A DNA stretch of 64,000 nucleotides from Kitasatospora sp. NBC_00240 (lineage in GTDB: Bacteria > Actinomycetota > Actinomycetes > Streptomycetales > Streptomycetaceae): contig NZ_JAPEMU010000001.1 of NCBI RefSeq assembly GCF_026342405.1, forward strand, positions 7,440,001 through 7,504,000. Reading direction: 5' to 3'. The notes beneath the pieces are model-generated. The model worked only from the letters and a program-made list of their open reading frames with translations. It did not search any database and was not told where the DNA came from. The position numbers and the translations under genes were made by a program. Shown here piece after piece: positions 1-8,592 of the stretch (position 1 is its first letter; the number at the start of each line of letters is the position of its first letter).

Positions 1-1073
1 AGCCGGTCGGACGCCAGGCAGAGCGCCGCCTCGGCGAGCATCTTCGCCGTCTCGCCGTACCCCGGGTCGCCGCCCGACACCTCGGTGACCACCCGCCGCC
101 CGCCGCCCTCGCCGAGGAACACCACCCGGAACCACGACTTCGCCCGCTTCTCGGCGGACGGCCCCTCGCCCGGCCGGCGGCGGCCCAGCAACCACTCCCG
201 GACGGGCCCGATCTGGGCCAGCGCCACCAGGGCGCCCACCCCGCCGGCCAGTCCGGCCGCGACCGGGAGCCGGCGCACCGCCAGGTAGTGGCCGTACGCG
301 AAGTCCGGGCCGTAGCGCTCCAGGGCGCGGGCCGAGCGCAGCACGATCTGCGGGTCGATGGTGGGGGCGGGCAGCGCCCAGGCGCCGATCCGCCGCTCCC
401 GCTTGGGCAGGCCGGGCAGCCCGCGCACCCGGCGGCCGGGCGGCCCGGCCTCCGCCCGCCGGCGCTCCTTGGCGGCCCGCGCCGCCGGGCGCAGCCGGGA
501 GAGCACGGTGAGCGCCGAGTGGAAGGTGCCACCGGAGAAGGTCGCGGACGCGCTCACGAACCCCCGCACGGTGACCGGCACGCCCTCCGGCAGCTGCTCG
601 ACCGTGAACCGGACCCCCAGGTCGTACGGGACGGAGTCGAAACCGCAGCAGTGCACCAGGCGCGCGCCGCTGGCCACCGCCGTGGCGTGGTGGCGCAGGT
701 AGCTGCGGTCGACGAACTCCGGCTCGCCGCTGAGGTCCAGGTAGTCCGTGCCGGCCGCCGCGCAGGCGCCGACCAGCGGGTCCCCGTGCCGCAGGTACGG
801 TCCGACCGTGCTGACCACCACCCGGGCCGCCTCGGCGACCGACCGCAGCGCGGCCGGGTCGGAGGCCTCCGCGGTCAGCAGGTCCAGCCCGGCGAGCGCG
901 GGGTCGACGGCGGCCAGCTTGTCCCGGACGGCGGCGAGCTTCGCCGGGCTGCGCCCGGCCAGCGCCCAGCGGGTGCCGGCGGGCGCGTGCCGCGCGAGGT
1001 ACTCGGCGGTGAGCTCACCGGTGAACCCGGTGGCGCCGAACAGGACGATGTCGTAGCTGCGGCCGGTAGGCAT
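1..1073 (-). CDS. Saccharopine dehydrogenase-like NAD(P)-binding protein, C-terminus cut by window edge
   Basis: The gene reads leftward off the window, so the last residues are missing. The protein starts MPTGRSYDIVLFGATGFTGE, a Rossmann nucleotide-binding loop (GATGFTG, residues 13-19), followed by the AGRS segment and an STVGPYLRHG region typical of the saccharopine dehydrogenase/trans-acting enoyl reductase family. Mycobacterial relatives reduce lipid intermediates in trans, but the substrate here cannot be read from sequence. It lies 67 bp downstream of, and on the same strand as, the PucR gene, so the two may be co-transcribed. The ATG at 1071-1073 is the first start ahead of the nucleotide fold. 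The family call is firm; the reaction is unknown. Confidence 0.85.
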   Translation of the reverse strand, partial: MPTGRSYDIVLFGATGFTGELTAEYLARHAPAGTRWALAGRSPAKLAAVRDKLAAVDPALAGLDLLTAEASDPAALRSVAEAARVVVSTVGPYLRHGDPLVGACAAAGTDYLDLSGEPEFVDRSYLRHHATAVASGARLVHCCGFDSVPYDLGVRFTVEQLPEGVPVTVRGFVSASATFSGGTFHSALTVLSRLRPAARAAKERRRAEAGPPGRRVRGLPGLPKRERRIGAWALPAPTIDPQIVLRSARALERYGPDFAYGHYLAVRRLPVAAGLAGGVGALVALAQIGPVREWLLGRRRPGEGPSAEKRAKSWFRVVFLGEGGGRRVVTEVSGGDPGYGETAKMLAEAALCLASDR

Positions 1074-1140
1074 GCCGGGAACCTTACTCAGCGGTAATGA
1101 GGGTCGTCCAGAGCCCGCACCGGGTGTCGGCCGCCCCGGT

Positions 1141-2694
1141 TCAGCGCCCGGCCGGCGCGCAGAGCAGCGCGGCCCGCAGGTCGAGGCGGTCCTGCAGCCT
1201 GGCCAGGTTGCGGCCGGTCAGCTCCTCGATCCGGCGGATCCGGTAGTGCACGGTGTTGACGTGGATGTGCAGCGACTCGGCCGTCCGGGCCCAGGAGCCG
1301 TCGTGGTCCAGGAAGACCGTGAGGGTGCCGAGCAGCGAGACGGCGTTCTCGCGGTCGTGCGCGGCGAGCGGCGCCAGCAGCCTGGTGTGGAAGGCGGCGG
1401 TCACCTCCGGCGGTATCCCGCGCAGCAGGCCGGCCAGCGAGTCCAGCTCGGCGGTACTGCCGACCGGCCCGGCGGACCCGGCCAGCACGTACCGGGCCTG
1501 GACGAGGGCCGCGCGCAGCGGCCCGGCGGCCGCCGGCGACGCCGGGCCGACCCCGGCGCGCAGGCCGCGGCGCCCGGTCAGCCGGGCCTGCAGGGCGGGC
1601 CGGGCCCGGCGCAGCCGCTCCGCCACCTGGGCCGCGGGCGCGGCGACCAGGGCGGCGGTGCGCCCGGCCGGGTCGGCACCGGCGGCGAACGGGACGCCCA
1701 GCGGGTGCAGCGCCTCGGCGAGGGCGTGCGCCGCCCAGTCGTGCGGGCCGCCGTCGATCCGGGCGGCGACGGTGACCAGCGGGCCCTCGGCGGGCAGGCC
1801 GCAGGCGGCGAGCGCCTCGGCGAGGTCGGCCGGGCCGTCGGCGGCCAGCAGGCCCAGCAGCCGGCCGGCCGCCTGGCGCCGCGCGGCCGCCTCGGCGTGG
1901 GCCCGGGCGGCGAGCGGGGCGAGCAGGTCGGCCAGGCCGCGGAGCATCGGGGTGGCCGCACCCTCGGTCGCGGGGCCGCCGTGCAGCAGCCAGCCGTCGA
2001 AGGGGGAGTTCTCCTGCGGGCCGACCGGCAGTGGGGTGCCGGTGCCGGTGCCGGTGCCGGTGCCCGTGCCCGTGCCGGAGCCGGAGCCGGAGCCGGCGTT
2101 GGAGGCCCGGCCGGTCGGCGGTGCGGCGGCCGCAGCGGGCGGCTCGGCGATGACCCGCCCGCCGGTGGTGCTCACCGAGCACTCGGGCACCCCGAGCCGG
2201 CTGACGGCGTGCGCCAGCACCTCCGCGGCCTGCGCCCCGGAGTCGATCAGGCCGGCCAGCTCCCGGCGGGCCGCCTCGGGGATCGCGGCGGCGTCCTGCA
2301 CACCGGCCTGCAGCCCGCCCCAGAGTCGCAGGTAGACCCGGTCGGTCACAGCGCGGAAGCTGGTGCCGGCGGGGACGGCGAGCAACGGGATGCCGTGGGT
2401 GCGGCAGGCCTCGGCGAGGCTCGACGGCACGGCGCCGTGGGTGCCCTCGCCGGCCATCAGCGCGGCGACCCGGGCGCTGCGCAGGGCGGTGGCGAAGCGC
2501 AGGGCCGCCGAGCCGTCCTCGGGCTGCCACCAGACCAACCCGGTCAGGACCAGCTCGCCGGGCTGCAGGTACCGGGCCGGGTCCTGGAGGTCGGTGGAGG
2601 TCACGCCGGTGACCTGGCGGGCCAGGAGTTCGGGCGTGCCCCAGGCCAGCCGGATGTCCAGGTCGTCCAGGTGCAGCAGGTCTCCGACGATCAT
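1141..2694 (-). CDS. PucR-family transcriptional regulator
   Basis: This 517-residue protein has the PucR layout. An N-terminal purine-catabolism-type sensory domain (about residues 5-125, starting MIVGDLLHLDDL) is followed by a variable middle and a C-terminal helix-turn-helix of the CdaR/PucR type (about 455-515, with ESLHIHVNTVHYRIRRIEEL). Residues about 200-220 are an alternating Gly-Thr run encoded by a hexamer microsatellite, probably a flexible linker that can change length by slippage. The ATG at 2692-2694 was chosen because the PucR domain begins at once; longer in-frame extension runs through a non-coding palindrome. It is divergent from the SUFU gene. Ligand and regulon are unknown. 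Confidence 0.88.
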   Translation of the reverse strand: MIVGDLLHLDDLDIRLAWGTPELLARQVTGVTSTDLQDPARYLQPGELVLTGLVWWQPEDGSAALRFATALRSARVAALMAGEGTHGAVPSSLAEACRTHGIPLLAVPAGTSFRAVTDRVYLRLWGGLQAGVQDAAAIPEAARRELAGLIDSGAQAAEVLAHAVSRLGVPECSVSTTGGRVIAEPPAAAAAPPTGRASNAGSGSGSGTGTGTGTGTGTGTPLPVGPQENSPFDGWLLHGGPATEGAATPMLRGLADLLAPLAARAHAEAAARRQAAGRLLGLLAADGPADLAEALAACGLPAEGPLVTVAARIDGGPHDWAAHALAEALHPLGVPFAAGADPAGRTAALVAAPAAQVAERLRRARPALQARLTGRRGLRAGVGPASPAAAGPLRAALVQARYVLAGSAGPVGSTAELDSLAGLLRGIPPEVTAAFHTRLLAPLAAHDRENAVSLLGTLTVFLDHDGSWARTAESLHIHVNTVHYRIRRIEELTGRNLARLQDRLDLRAALLCAPAGR

Positions 2695-2723
2695 GCTCTT
2701 TGCTCCTTGTGCTCCGCGCCGGA

Positions 2724-2750
2724 CTTCGCCTTGCAGGTGCAAGCGCGAAG
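2724..2750. promoter_or_regulatory. Palindromic operator candidate upstream of the PucR gene
   Basis: Two nested inverted arms are visible. CTTGCA and TGCAAG are separated by GG (2730-2743) and flanked by CTTCGC and GCGAAG (2724-2729 and 2745-2750), one base out of register. The element ends 30 bp upstream of the PucR start codon, so autoregulation is the simplest reading. It has no T-tract and does not lie at a gene end, so it is not a terminator. Confidence 0.5.
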
Positions 2751-3044
2751 TGCGCACAAGCATCGTAAATGCAAGGCAGGGAACCGGAATCCGCCTTGGT
2801 CGATCCTCCAGGGCAGGCACCCTCGGACGGTGCTCGGATCCGGTCGTCCCGCACATTGCGCTCCTGCTCCCATCGGTGGGGCGGACTTGAGGGGCGGCAT
2901 CGGGGGGCGTCGGGGGAGTGCGCGGCCCGAGGGCGGCACGGTGGGCCCGCCCGTCGGGGCGCCGCGCATCCGTGGCCGACGCCGGTCGCCCATGACCGTG
3001 GGTGCGCCGTCCACGGCGGCCGATCGCGGTGGGAGGATCGCCCG

Positions 3045-3623
3045 GTGAGCGATGCGAGGGTGTTGGCGGCGGAGGCCGTCGAGTCACATGTCCGGGCGTT
3101 CTTCGAGGGGCACTCCGTGGAGGTCGTCGACCCCGGCCTCGGGCCCGTACGGCGGGAGGTGGTGCCCGATCTGCGCGTGCTCGTGGTGGGGCCCGGCCCC
3201 CGCGGCGAAGGCTGGGCCTATGTGACCGCCGGGTGCTGGGCGGCGACCGGGAAGGACGGTCACGGCCTTGAGTTCGTCATGACCGCCCACGTCCGCGACC
3301 AGCGCTTCGTCGAGCTCATGGCGATGATCGCCTACTACCACCGCGGGGGACATCGGCTCGACCTGGAGCACAGCATGCCCATCGGCGAACCGTGGGTGCC
3401 GGGGTCGGCCTGCGACCATCTGCTGATCAGCCTGCCCTATCTCCACGGCCCGGACCTCGAACACTGTCCCGTCCCCGGGGGTCACGCCCGCATCCTGTGG
3501 GCCCTACCCGTGACGACGGCCGAGATCGAGTTCCGTAGGCGCCATGGGCACGAGGCGTTGGAGCGGCTCTTCGACGAGGCGCGGATCATCCCCACCGATC
3601 CTTTCCGGGTGTCGGCCGCCTGA
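3045..3623 (+). CDS. Suppressor-of-fused (SUFU) domain protein
   Basis: This 192-residue soluble protein matches the bacterial SUFU-like pattern. It has a central hydrophobic core (LEFVMTAHVRDQRFVELMAMIAYYH), a GEPWVPGSACDHLLISLPYLHG segment of the kind that carries the conserved Pro/Cys/Asp positions, and a C-terminal ITTAEIEF-like block (here VTTAEIEFRRRHG). Bacterial SUFU proteins belong to the immunity-protein superfamily of polymorphic toxin systems, but no toxin is encoded nearby. The GTG start at 3045 follows a good GGGAGGA ribosome site; longer in-frame starts would run into the divergent PucR promoter region. A role in toxin immunity is inferred from the family only. Confidence 0.75.
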   Translation: MSDARVLAAEAVESHVRAFFEGHSVEVVDPGLGPVRREVVPDLRVLVVGPGPRGEGWAYVTAGCWAATGKDGHGLEFVMTAHVRDQRFVELMAMIAYYHRGGHRLDLEHSMPIGEPWVPGSACDHLLISLPYLHGPDLEHCPVPGGHARILWALPVTTAEIEFRRRHGHEALERLFDEARIIPTDPFRVSAA

Positions 3624-3979
3624 GTTCCCGGGCGCCGGCGGTCACGATCGTGGTTGCCAGGGGCGTGGTGGCGCCAGGCCCCGCCGGCTGACCGGTGTCG
3701 GAGGTCCTGGGATCAGCCTTCGGGTTCGGGGCTGACGCACCTGTCCGGTGGCCTGCTCCGGCGGCGCTCGTGCGGACTCCGCGCGGTGCAACGCGGTGCC
3801 CGCGGATCGTTGCGGCTCGTGCAGTGCTGGCGAATCCGCACTTGCGACGGTAAATGAGTGGTATCCCTTGCTTTTGCGGCTGCTGGAATGATTCCACGGC
3901 CGCAGGTGCGAATGAGCGGCACCCGCCTCGGGTACCACCCTCCAGGGCCGCACCCCGCGGGCCGGGAGGAGCATGCCGT
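3624..3979. other. Non-coding interval
   Basis: No credible gene is seen. The second half (about 3830-3930) is less GC-rich than its surroundings and probably holds the promoter of the molybdopterin-domain gene, but I could not place -35 and -10 boxes with confidence. Confidence 0.5.
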
Positions 3980-4447
3980 ATGAGACACCCCGCCACCGTC
4001 CGGCTGCACGGTCACCTGGACCGGCCGGCCGAGCTGACGATCGGCCAGCTCCGCGACCTGCCCTCGCACCGGGTCCAGGTCAGCTTCGACTGCCGCACGG
4101 AGGGCGAGCAGCGCCACGGGTACGAGGGGCCCACCCTCTGGGACGTGCTGTGCGCCGCCGGGCCCAAGGTCGATCTGGCCGCGCGCAAGCCCCGGCTGAA
4201 GTTCCTGCTGGCCGTCACCGGCTCGGACGGCCACCGCGCGGTGGTCTCCTGGGCCGAGATCGACCCCGACTTCGGCGGCCAGCGGATCCTGCTCGCCACC
4301 AGCATGGACGGCGCCCCGCTGGACGAGAGCGGCCCCCAGCTGGTCGTCCCCGCCGACCACTGCGGAGCCCGCTACGTCAGCGGTGTCACGGCGGTCTGGC
4401 TCGGGCCGGCGCCCGGCGCGGAGCCGGCCGGAGCCGCTCGGGCCTGA
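3980..4447 (+). CDS. Molybdopterin-binding oxidoreductase domain protein (sulfite-oxidase fold)
   Basis: This 155-residue protein is a stand-alone sulfite-oxidase-type molybdopterin domain. It has a DRPAELTIGQLRDLP entry segment, a single cysteine (Cys38, in VSFDCRTEGEQ) near the place where this fold supplies the molybdenum thiolate, GPTLWDVL, and a C-terminal GARYVSGVTAVWL strand. Full enzymes of the family are much longer, so it may be a minimal electron-transfer or cofactor-binding protein. The ATG at 3980 follows GGGAGGA by about nine bases. A molbindin-like gene lies about 0.8 kb downstream on the other strand, a possible but unproven molybdenum link. No signal peptide is visible. Confidence 0.75.
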   Translation: MRHPATVRLHGHLDRPAELTIGQLRDLPSHRVQVSFDCRTEGEQRHGYEGPTLWDVLCAAGPKVDLAARKPRLKFLLAVTGSDGHRAVVSWAEIDPDFGGQRILLATSMDGAPLDESGPQLVVPADHCGARYVSGVTAVWLGPAPGAEPAGAARA

Positions 4448-4477
4448 GCCCGGCTCGGGCCTGAGCCCGGCTCGGGC
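4444..4477. terminator. Tandem hairpin repeat between convergent genes, likely bidirectional terminator
   Basis: A 17-bp unit, CTGAGCCCGGCTCGGGC, occurs twice head to tail, and each copy contains the self-complementary core GAGCCCGGCTC. It overlaps the stop of the molybdopterin-domain gene and faces the end of the inhibitor gene, where a shared terminator is expected. Confidence 0.5.
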
Positions 4478-4524
4478 CCGCACTCCGCCGTCCCGGGGGC
4501 CGGCGTGGGCCCGGCGCCGCCACC

Positions 4525-4980
4525 TCAGGCCTGCGGGTCGTCACCGCCCGGGAGCAACGGGACGAAGGAGTCCCAGCGGGCGATCTCGCAGCCGTTGCGG
4601 CGGGAGAAGCGGGCGTCCACCGGCCGGCCGGCCCAGTGGCCGGTGACCCGCGCGGTGGCCGGGCCGCCGTACTGCAGCGTGCAGACGGCGTCCGGCGGGA
4701 CGGCCGCGAAGAGGTCCCGCCCCCAGGTCGTGAGCGAGTCGAGCCGGTCGCAGGCGGCCTGCGCGGCCGGGTGGTCGCCGCCGGCGGGGTGGCAGAAGAG
4801 CTCGTGGGTGCCGCCGGAGGCGGGCCCGTCGCCGTCGGAGACCGTGACCGTGAGCCGGTCCCCGGCCACCCCGTCCGGGAGCGGGACCGGCTGCGCCGTG
4901 ACGGCGTGGGCGAAGGTGCTGAAGGTGGCGGCGAACACCGCGGCGGTCGCCGCCGCGCGCCACCGGAAGGGGCTGATCAT
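4525..4980 (-). CDS. Streptomyces subtilisin inhibitor (SSI) family protease inhibitor
   Basis: This secreted 151-residue protein has a signal peptide (residues 1-29, cleavage near AVTA) and the SSI fold. Two Cys pairs are recognisable: Cys63-Cys77 (CHPAGGDHPAAQAAC) and Cys100-Cys131, with the reactive loop VCTLQYGGP directly after Cys100. Aligned to classical SSI (CPMVY, P1 = Met73), the P1 residue here is Leu102, predicting inhibition of subtilisin- or chymotrypsin-like rather than trypsin-like proteases. The usual C-terminal strand (GHWAGRPVDARFSRRNGCEIARW) is intact. SSI proteins normally act outside the cell as dimers that control secreted proteases such as those of the developmental cascade. 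Confidence 0.93.
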   Translation of the reverse strand: MISPFRWRAAATAAVFAATFSTFAHAVTAQPVPLPDGVAGDRLTVTVSDGDGPASGGTHELFCHPAGGDHPAAQAACDRLDSLTTWGRDLFAAVPPDAVCTLQYGGPATARVTGHWAGRPVDARFSRRNGCEIARWDSFVPLLPGGDDPQA

Positions 4981-5191
4981 GCGTCAACAGCTACCGCCCG
5001 CGGCCTCGCCGCCCCGGCATCTCACCCGGACGAGGGCGTGGCGTGGCGCGTCGCCGCCCGTGCGGCGGGGAGACCGCTCGGCACGGCCGGGAGACCGCCC
5101 GGCGCGGCAGGGGGACTGGTCCCGCACGGCCGGACGCCGCCGAGCGCCCCGGCAGGGCCAGGGGCGCTCGGCGCGACGACGTCGCCCGGTG

Positions 5192-5611
5192 TCAGGCAGT
5201 CGCGAGCGAGACCTCGGTCGACTTGATCAGCGCGACCACCGGGGTACCGGCCGCGAGGCCCAGGTCGGCCACCGCGTCGGCGGTGATCGCCGCGGTCAGC
5301 TCGCCGCCGTCCACGGCCACCTTCACCCCGGCCATCGCGCCGCCGGTCGCCACCTCGACGACGGTGCCGGGGATCTGGTTGCGGATGCTCAGCCCGGTCA
5401 CCGGGCCGGTGGCCAGCGAAACCTCGGTGGACTTCACCAGCGTGCGGACCTTGCTGCCCTCGGCGAGGCCGAGGTCCTTGACGGAGTCCAGCGTGATGGC
5501 GGCCGTGACCTCCTGGCCGGAGCCCAGCCGGACCTTGACGGTGGCCATCACCTCGCCGGTGGCGATAGCGGTGACCGTGCCGGGGAGCTGGTTGCGGATG
5601 CTCAGGCTCAT
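5192..5611 (-). CDS. Di-TOBE molbindin-like molybdate-binding protein
   Basis: This 139-residue protein consists of two tandem Mop/TOBE repeats, each starting LSIRNQ(L/I)PGTV and ending VKSTEVSLATG or IKSTEVSLATA (about residues 3-70 and 73-139). This is the molbindin pattern, small cytoplasmic proteins that assemble and bind molybdate or tungstate for storage and homeostasis. There is no signal peptide and no ABC ATPase domain, so it is not ModC. The start is the ATG at 5609-5611. It is probably monocistronic. The nearby molybdopterin-domain protein suggests a molybdenum theme, which is inference only. Confidence 0.9.
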   Translation of the reverse strand: MSLSIRNQLPGTVTAIATGEVMATVKVRLGSGQEVTAAITLDSVKDLGLAEGSKVRTLVKSTEVSLATGPVTGLSIRNQIPGTVVEVATGGAMAGVKVAVDGGELTAAITADAVADLGLAAGTPVVALIKSTEVSLATA

Positions 5612-5851
5612 GGGGAATGCCTCGTTCTCGATCAGGGAAACAGGTGACGTCCGATCGTGCCGAATCCCACCCTAGTCGCTACGAATGTGCAGGTCAGAGG
5701 GCATCCTGACGGGTCGTCGCAGATGCGGGCCGAAGTGCTGCGGCGGGCTCTCAGCTGCCATCCGGGCACCCGGTCGGCCACCCGGTACCGGCCGGGGCCC
5801 GGCCCGTCCCGCCGGGCGTGTCGCAGGCGGCGGTCCGGGCCGGACGGAGCC

Positions 5852-6946
5852 TCAGCCGATCACGGCGGCCCGGACGCAGAGCACGTCCGGCAGGTGGGAG
5901 ATCAGCAGCCGCCAGCTGGCGCCCTCGTCCGCGCTGGCGTGCACCTCGCCGTTGCGGTTGCCGAAGTAGAGGCCGGCCGGGTCGGCGTCGTCGGTGCGCA
6001 GCGCGTCGCGCAGGACGACGCCGTAGTGGTCCTCGCCCGGCAGGCCCTCGGCCAGCGGCTGCCAGCTGTCGCCGGCGTCCTCGGTCCGGAAGACCCGGCA
6101 GCGGCGCCCGGGCGGCATCCGGCTGCCGGCGCCCTCCAGCGGGAAGACGTACGCGGTGTCGGCCCGCCGCGGGTGGGCGGCGATCGCGAAGCCGAAGTCG
6201 GCGGGCAGGCCGTCGGCGATGAACCGCCAGCTCTCGCCGGCGTCGTCACTGCGGTAGACGCCGCCGTGGTTCTGCAGGTAGAGGCGGTCCCGGTCGACCG
6301 GGTCGGTGGCGATCTTGTGCACGCACTGCCCGAACTCGGGGTACTGGTTCTCCTCCGGCAGGAACTCCGCCCGCAGGCCCTGGTTGGACGGCTGCCAGCT
6401 CTGCCCGCCGTCCTTCGTCCGGTAGACGCCGCCGCTGGAGACCGCGACCAGCAGCTTCTGCGGGTCGCGCGGGTCGGTGATGATGGTGTGCAGGCCCTGG
6501 CCGCCGTAGCCGGCGCCCCACTCCGGCCGCTGTGGGTGCGTCCACAGGGACTCGACCATCGTGAAGCTCTCGCCGCCGTCCTCGGAGCGGAACAGGGCGG
6601 CCGGCTCGGTGCCCGCCCAGACCACCCCGGGCGCCTCCTCGCCGGCCGGCTGGAGTTGCCAGACCCGGGTCAGCGAGGCGCCGGTGTGCTCGGGGAACCT
6701 GATCGTGGGCCGCGGCGGCTCGAACCAACTGGCGCCGAGGTCGTCCGAGCGCCAGACCGAGGGCCCCCAGTGGCTGCTGTCGGCGCCCACCAGCAGCCGG
6801 ACCCGGCCTTCGCGGCGGTCCACCGACACCGAGTAGATCGCGTTCATCGGGAAGTGCGGTCCGCTGAACTCCCAGTCCAGCCGGTCGCGGCTGCGCCCGA
6901 GAAACAGGCCCTTCTCCGTCCCGACGGCCAGCAACACTTCGGTCAT
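5852..6946 (-). CDS. BNR/sialidase-like beta-propeller exo-glycosidase-fold protein
   Basis: The 364-residue product is built of repeated BNR/Asp-box-like motifs: SDDLGASW, SEDGGESF, TKDGGQSW, SDDAGESW, TEDAGDSW and SADEGASW. Each is S/T-x-D-x-G-x-S/T-W/F at the turn of a propeller blade, as in the VPS10/sortilin and sialidase superfamily. No catalytic sialidase Arg triad is evident, so enzyme activity is doubtful; relatives are often annotated as exo-alpha-sialidase or WD40/YVTN proteins. No signal peptide is seen. The ATG at 6946 (MTEVLLAVGTEKGLFLG) is the natural start of the first strand. Function is unknown beyond a propeller scaffold. Confidence 0.85.
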   Translation of the reverse strand: MTEVLLAVGTEKGLFLGRSRDRLDWEFSGPHFPMNAIYSVSVDRREGRVRLLVGADSSHWGPSVWRSDDLGASWFEPPRPTIRFPEHTGASLTRVWQLQPAGEEAPGVVWAGTEPAALFRSEDGGESFTMVESLWTHPQRPEWGAGYGGQGLHTIITDPRDPQKLLVAVSSGGVYRTKDGGQSWQPSNQGLRAEFLPEENQYPEFGQCVHKIATDPVDRDRLYLQNHGGVYRSDDAGESWRFIADGLPADFGFAIAAHPRRADTAYVFPLEGAGSRMPPGRRCRVFRTEDAGDSWQPLAEGLPGEDHYGVVLRDALRTDDADPAGLYFGNRNGEVHASADEGASWRLLISHLPDVLCVRAAVIG

Positions 6947-7149
6947 CACAACACACCACCTGGTCAGCGTCTCGGCCCCTGTGCCAGTGTCCCGCCGACC
7001 GCCCGCCCGTTCACCTTGCCGCGCCGGTCGCGCCGCGTCCGCGTCCGCGTCCGCGTCCGCGGGCGCCCGCCCGTCCGCCCGTGACCTGGGCGGGCCCGAC
7101 CCGCCCGGCCCGGGCCCCGCGCGCGGCGGGTGCCCGGGCCCGGCGGGGT

Positions 7150-8592
7150 TCAGCCTCGGCAGTCCTCCAGCAGGCGCAGCCAGACCTCGCTCATCGTCGG
7201 GTACGAGGGAACCGCGTGCCACAGCCGGTCGATCGGGACCTCACCGACCACCGCGACGGTCGCCGAGTGCAGCAGCTCCGCGACCCCGGGGCCGACGAAG
7301 GTCGCCCCGACCAGCAGGTTCCGGTCCAGGTCGAAGACCACCCGGGCCCGGCCCCGGTAGTCGTCCGCGTACAGCGAGGCGCCGGCGACCTGGCCCAGCT
7401 CGTGGTCCACCGCCTTCACCCGCAGTCCCGCCCGCTTCGCCTCGGCCAGGCTCAGGCCCACCGAGGCGGCCTCCGGCTCGGTGAAGACCACCTGCGGCGG
7501 GCCGGCGGTGTCCGCGGAGGCCGCGTGCGCGCCCCAGCGCCCGGTGTCCGGCGTGCCGCCGCGGGCCAGCACGCCGATCGCGTTGCCGGCGATCCGCGCC
7601 TGGTACTTGCCCTGGTGGGTGAGCAGGGCCCGGTGGTTGACGTCGCCGGCCGCGTACAGCCAGCCGCCCTCGACGCCGCGTACGGCGCAGCTGTCGTCGA
7701 CCTCCAGCCAGGAGCCGGGCCGCAGGCTGACCAGCTCCAGGCCGAGGTCGTCGGTGCGGGGCGCCCGGCCGGTCGCGTACAGCACCTCGTCGGCGGTCAG
7801 CCGCTCGCCGTCCGCCAGCACGACCGTCACCGGACCGTCCGCCGCGGGGCGTTCCAGGGAGGCGACCGACGCGCCGGTGCGGACGTCCACCCCGGCCTCG
7901 CGCAGTCCGTCCGCGACCAGCTCGCCGGCGAAGGGCTCCATCCGCGGCAGCAGACCGCCGCCGCGCACCAGCAGCACCACCTCGGCGCCGAGCGCCCGCC
8001 AGGCGGTCGCCATCTCCACGCCGACGACGCCGCCGCCGACCACCACCAGACGGCCGGGCACCTTCGGCGAGGCGGTCGCCTCCCGGCTGGTCCACGGGCG
8101 GGCCTCGGCCAGGCCCGGTACGTCCGCGGGCAGTACGGCCCGGCTGCCGGTGCAGACCGCGACCGCGTGCCGGGCGGTGAGCCGGCGCTCGGCGCCGTCC
8201 GGGCCGGTGACCGTGACGGTCCGCTCACCGGTCAGCCGGCCGTGGCCCCGGACCAGGTCGATGCCGGCGCCGTTCAGCCACTGGACCTGGCCGTCGTCCC
8301 GCCAGTGCGAGGTGAAGGAGTCCCGCCGGGCCAGTACGGCCGCGGCGTCCAGGGTGGCGTCGCCCACCGCCTCCCGGGAGCCGGCCAGCGCCCGGGCGCC
8401 GGCCAGCGCGGCCACCGGGCGCAGCAGCGCCTTGCTGGGCATGCAGGCCCAGTACGAGCACTCGCCGCCGACCAGCTCGCTCTCGACGATCACCGTCCGC
8501 AGCCCGGCTGCCGTGGTGCGGTCGGCCAGGTTCTCCCCGGTCGGGCCGGCGCCGAGGACGATCACGTCGTACTGCTCGGGCTGCTCGCCCAT
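7150..8592 (-). CDS. FAD-dependent pyridine nucleotide-disulfide oxidoreductase (lipoamide dehydrogenase/mercuric reductase type)
   Basis: This 480-residue class I flavoprotein has an FAD-binding GAGPTGEN motif (residues 14-21), the redox-active pair Cys45-Cys50 in GGECSYWACMPSK, an NAD(P)-binding VVVGGGVVGVEMA motif near the middle, an ATGRAPRTDDLGLE linker, and a C-terminal interface domain carrying the active-site His-Glu region (HAVPSYPTMSE). The CSYWAC spacing (C-x4-C) matches dihydrolipoamide dehydrogenase and mercuric reductase relatives; no extra N-terminal metal-binding domain is present. Its ATG shares one base with the stop of the OsmC gene (TGATG), so translation is coupled and a joint role in thiol or peroxide redox is likely. 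The substrate is unknown. Confidence 0.92.
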   Translation of the reverse strand: MGEQPEQYDVIVLGAGPTGENLADRTTAAGLRTVIVESELVGGECSYWACMPSKALLRPVAALAGARALAGSREAVGDATLDAAAVLARRDSFTSHWRDDGQVQWLNGAGIDLVRGHGRLTGERTVTVTGPDGAERRLTARHAVAVCTGSRAVLPADVPGLAEARPWTSREATASPKVPGRLVVVGGGVVGVEMATAWRALGAEVVLLVRGGGLLPRMEPFAGELVADGLREAGVDVRTGASVASLERPAADGPVTVVLADGERLTADEVLYATGRAPRTDDLGLELVSLRPGSWLEVDDSCAVRGVEGGWLYAAGDVNHRALLTHQGKYQARIAGNAIGVLARGGTPDTGRWGAHAASADTAGPPQVVFTEPEAASVGLSLAEAKRAGLRVKAVDHELGQVAGASLYADDYRGRARVVFDLDRNLLVGATFVGPGVAELLHSATVAVVGEVPIDRLWHAVPSYPTMSEVWLRLLEDCRG

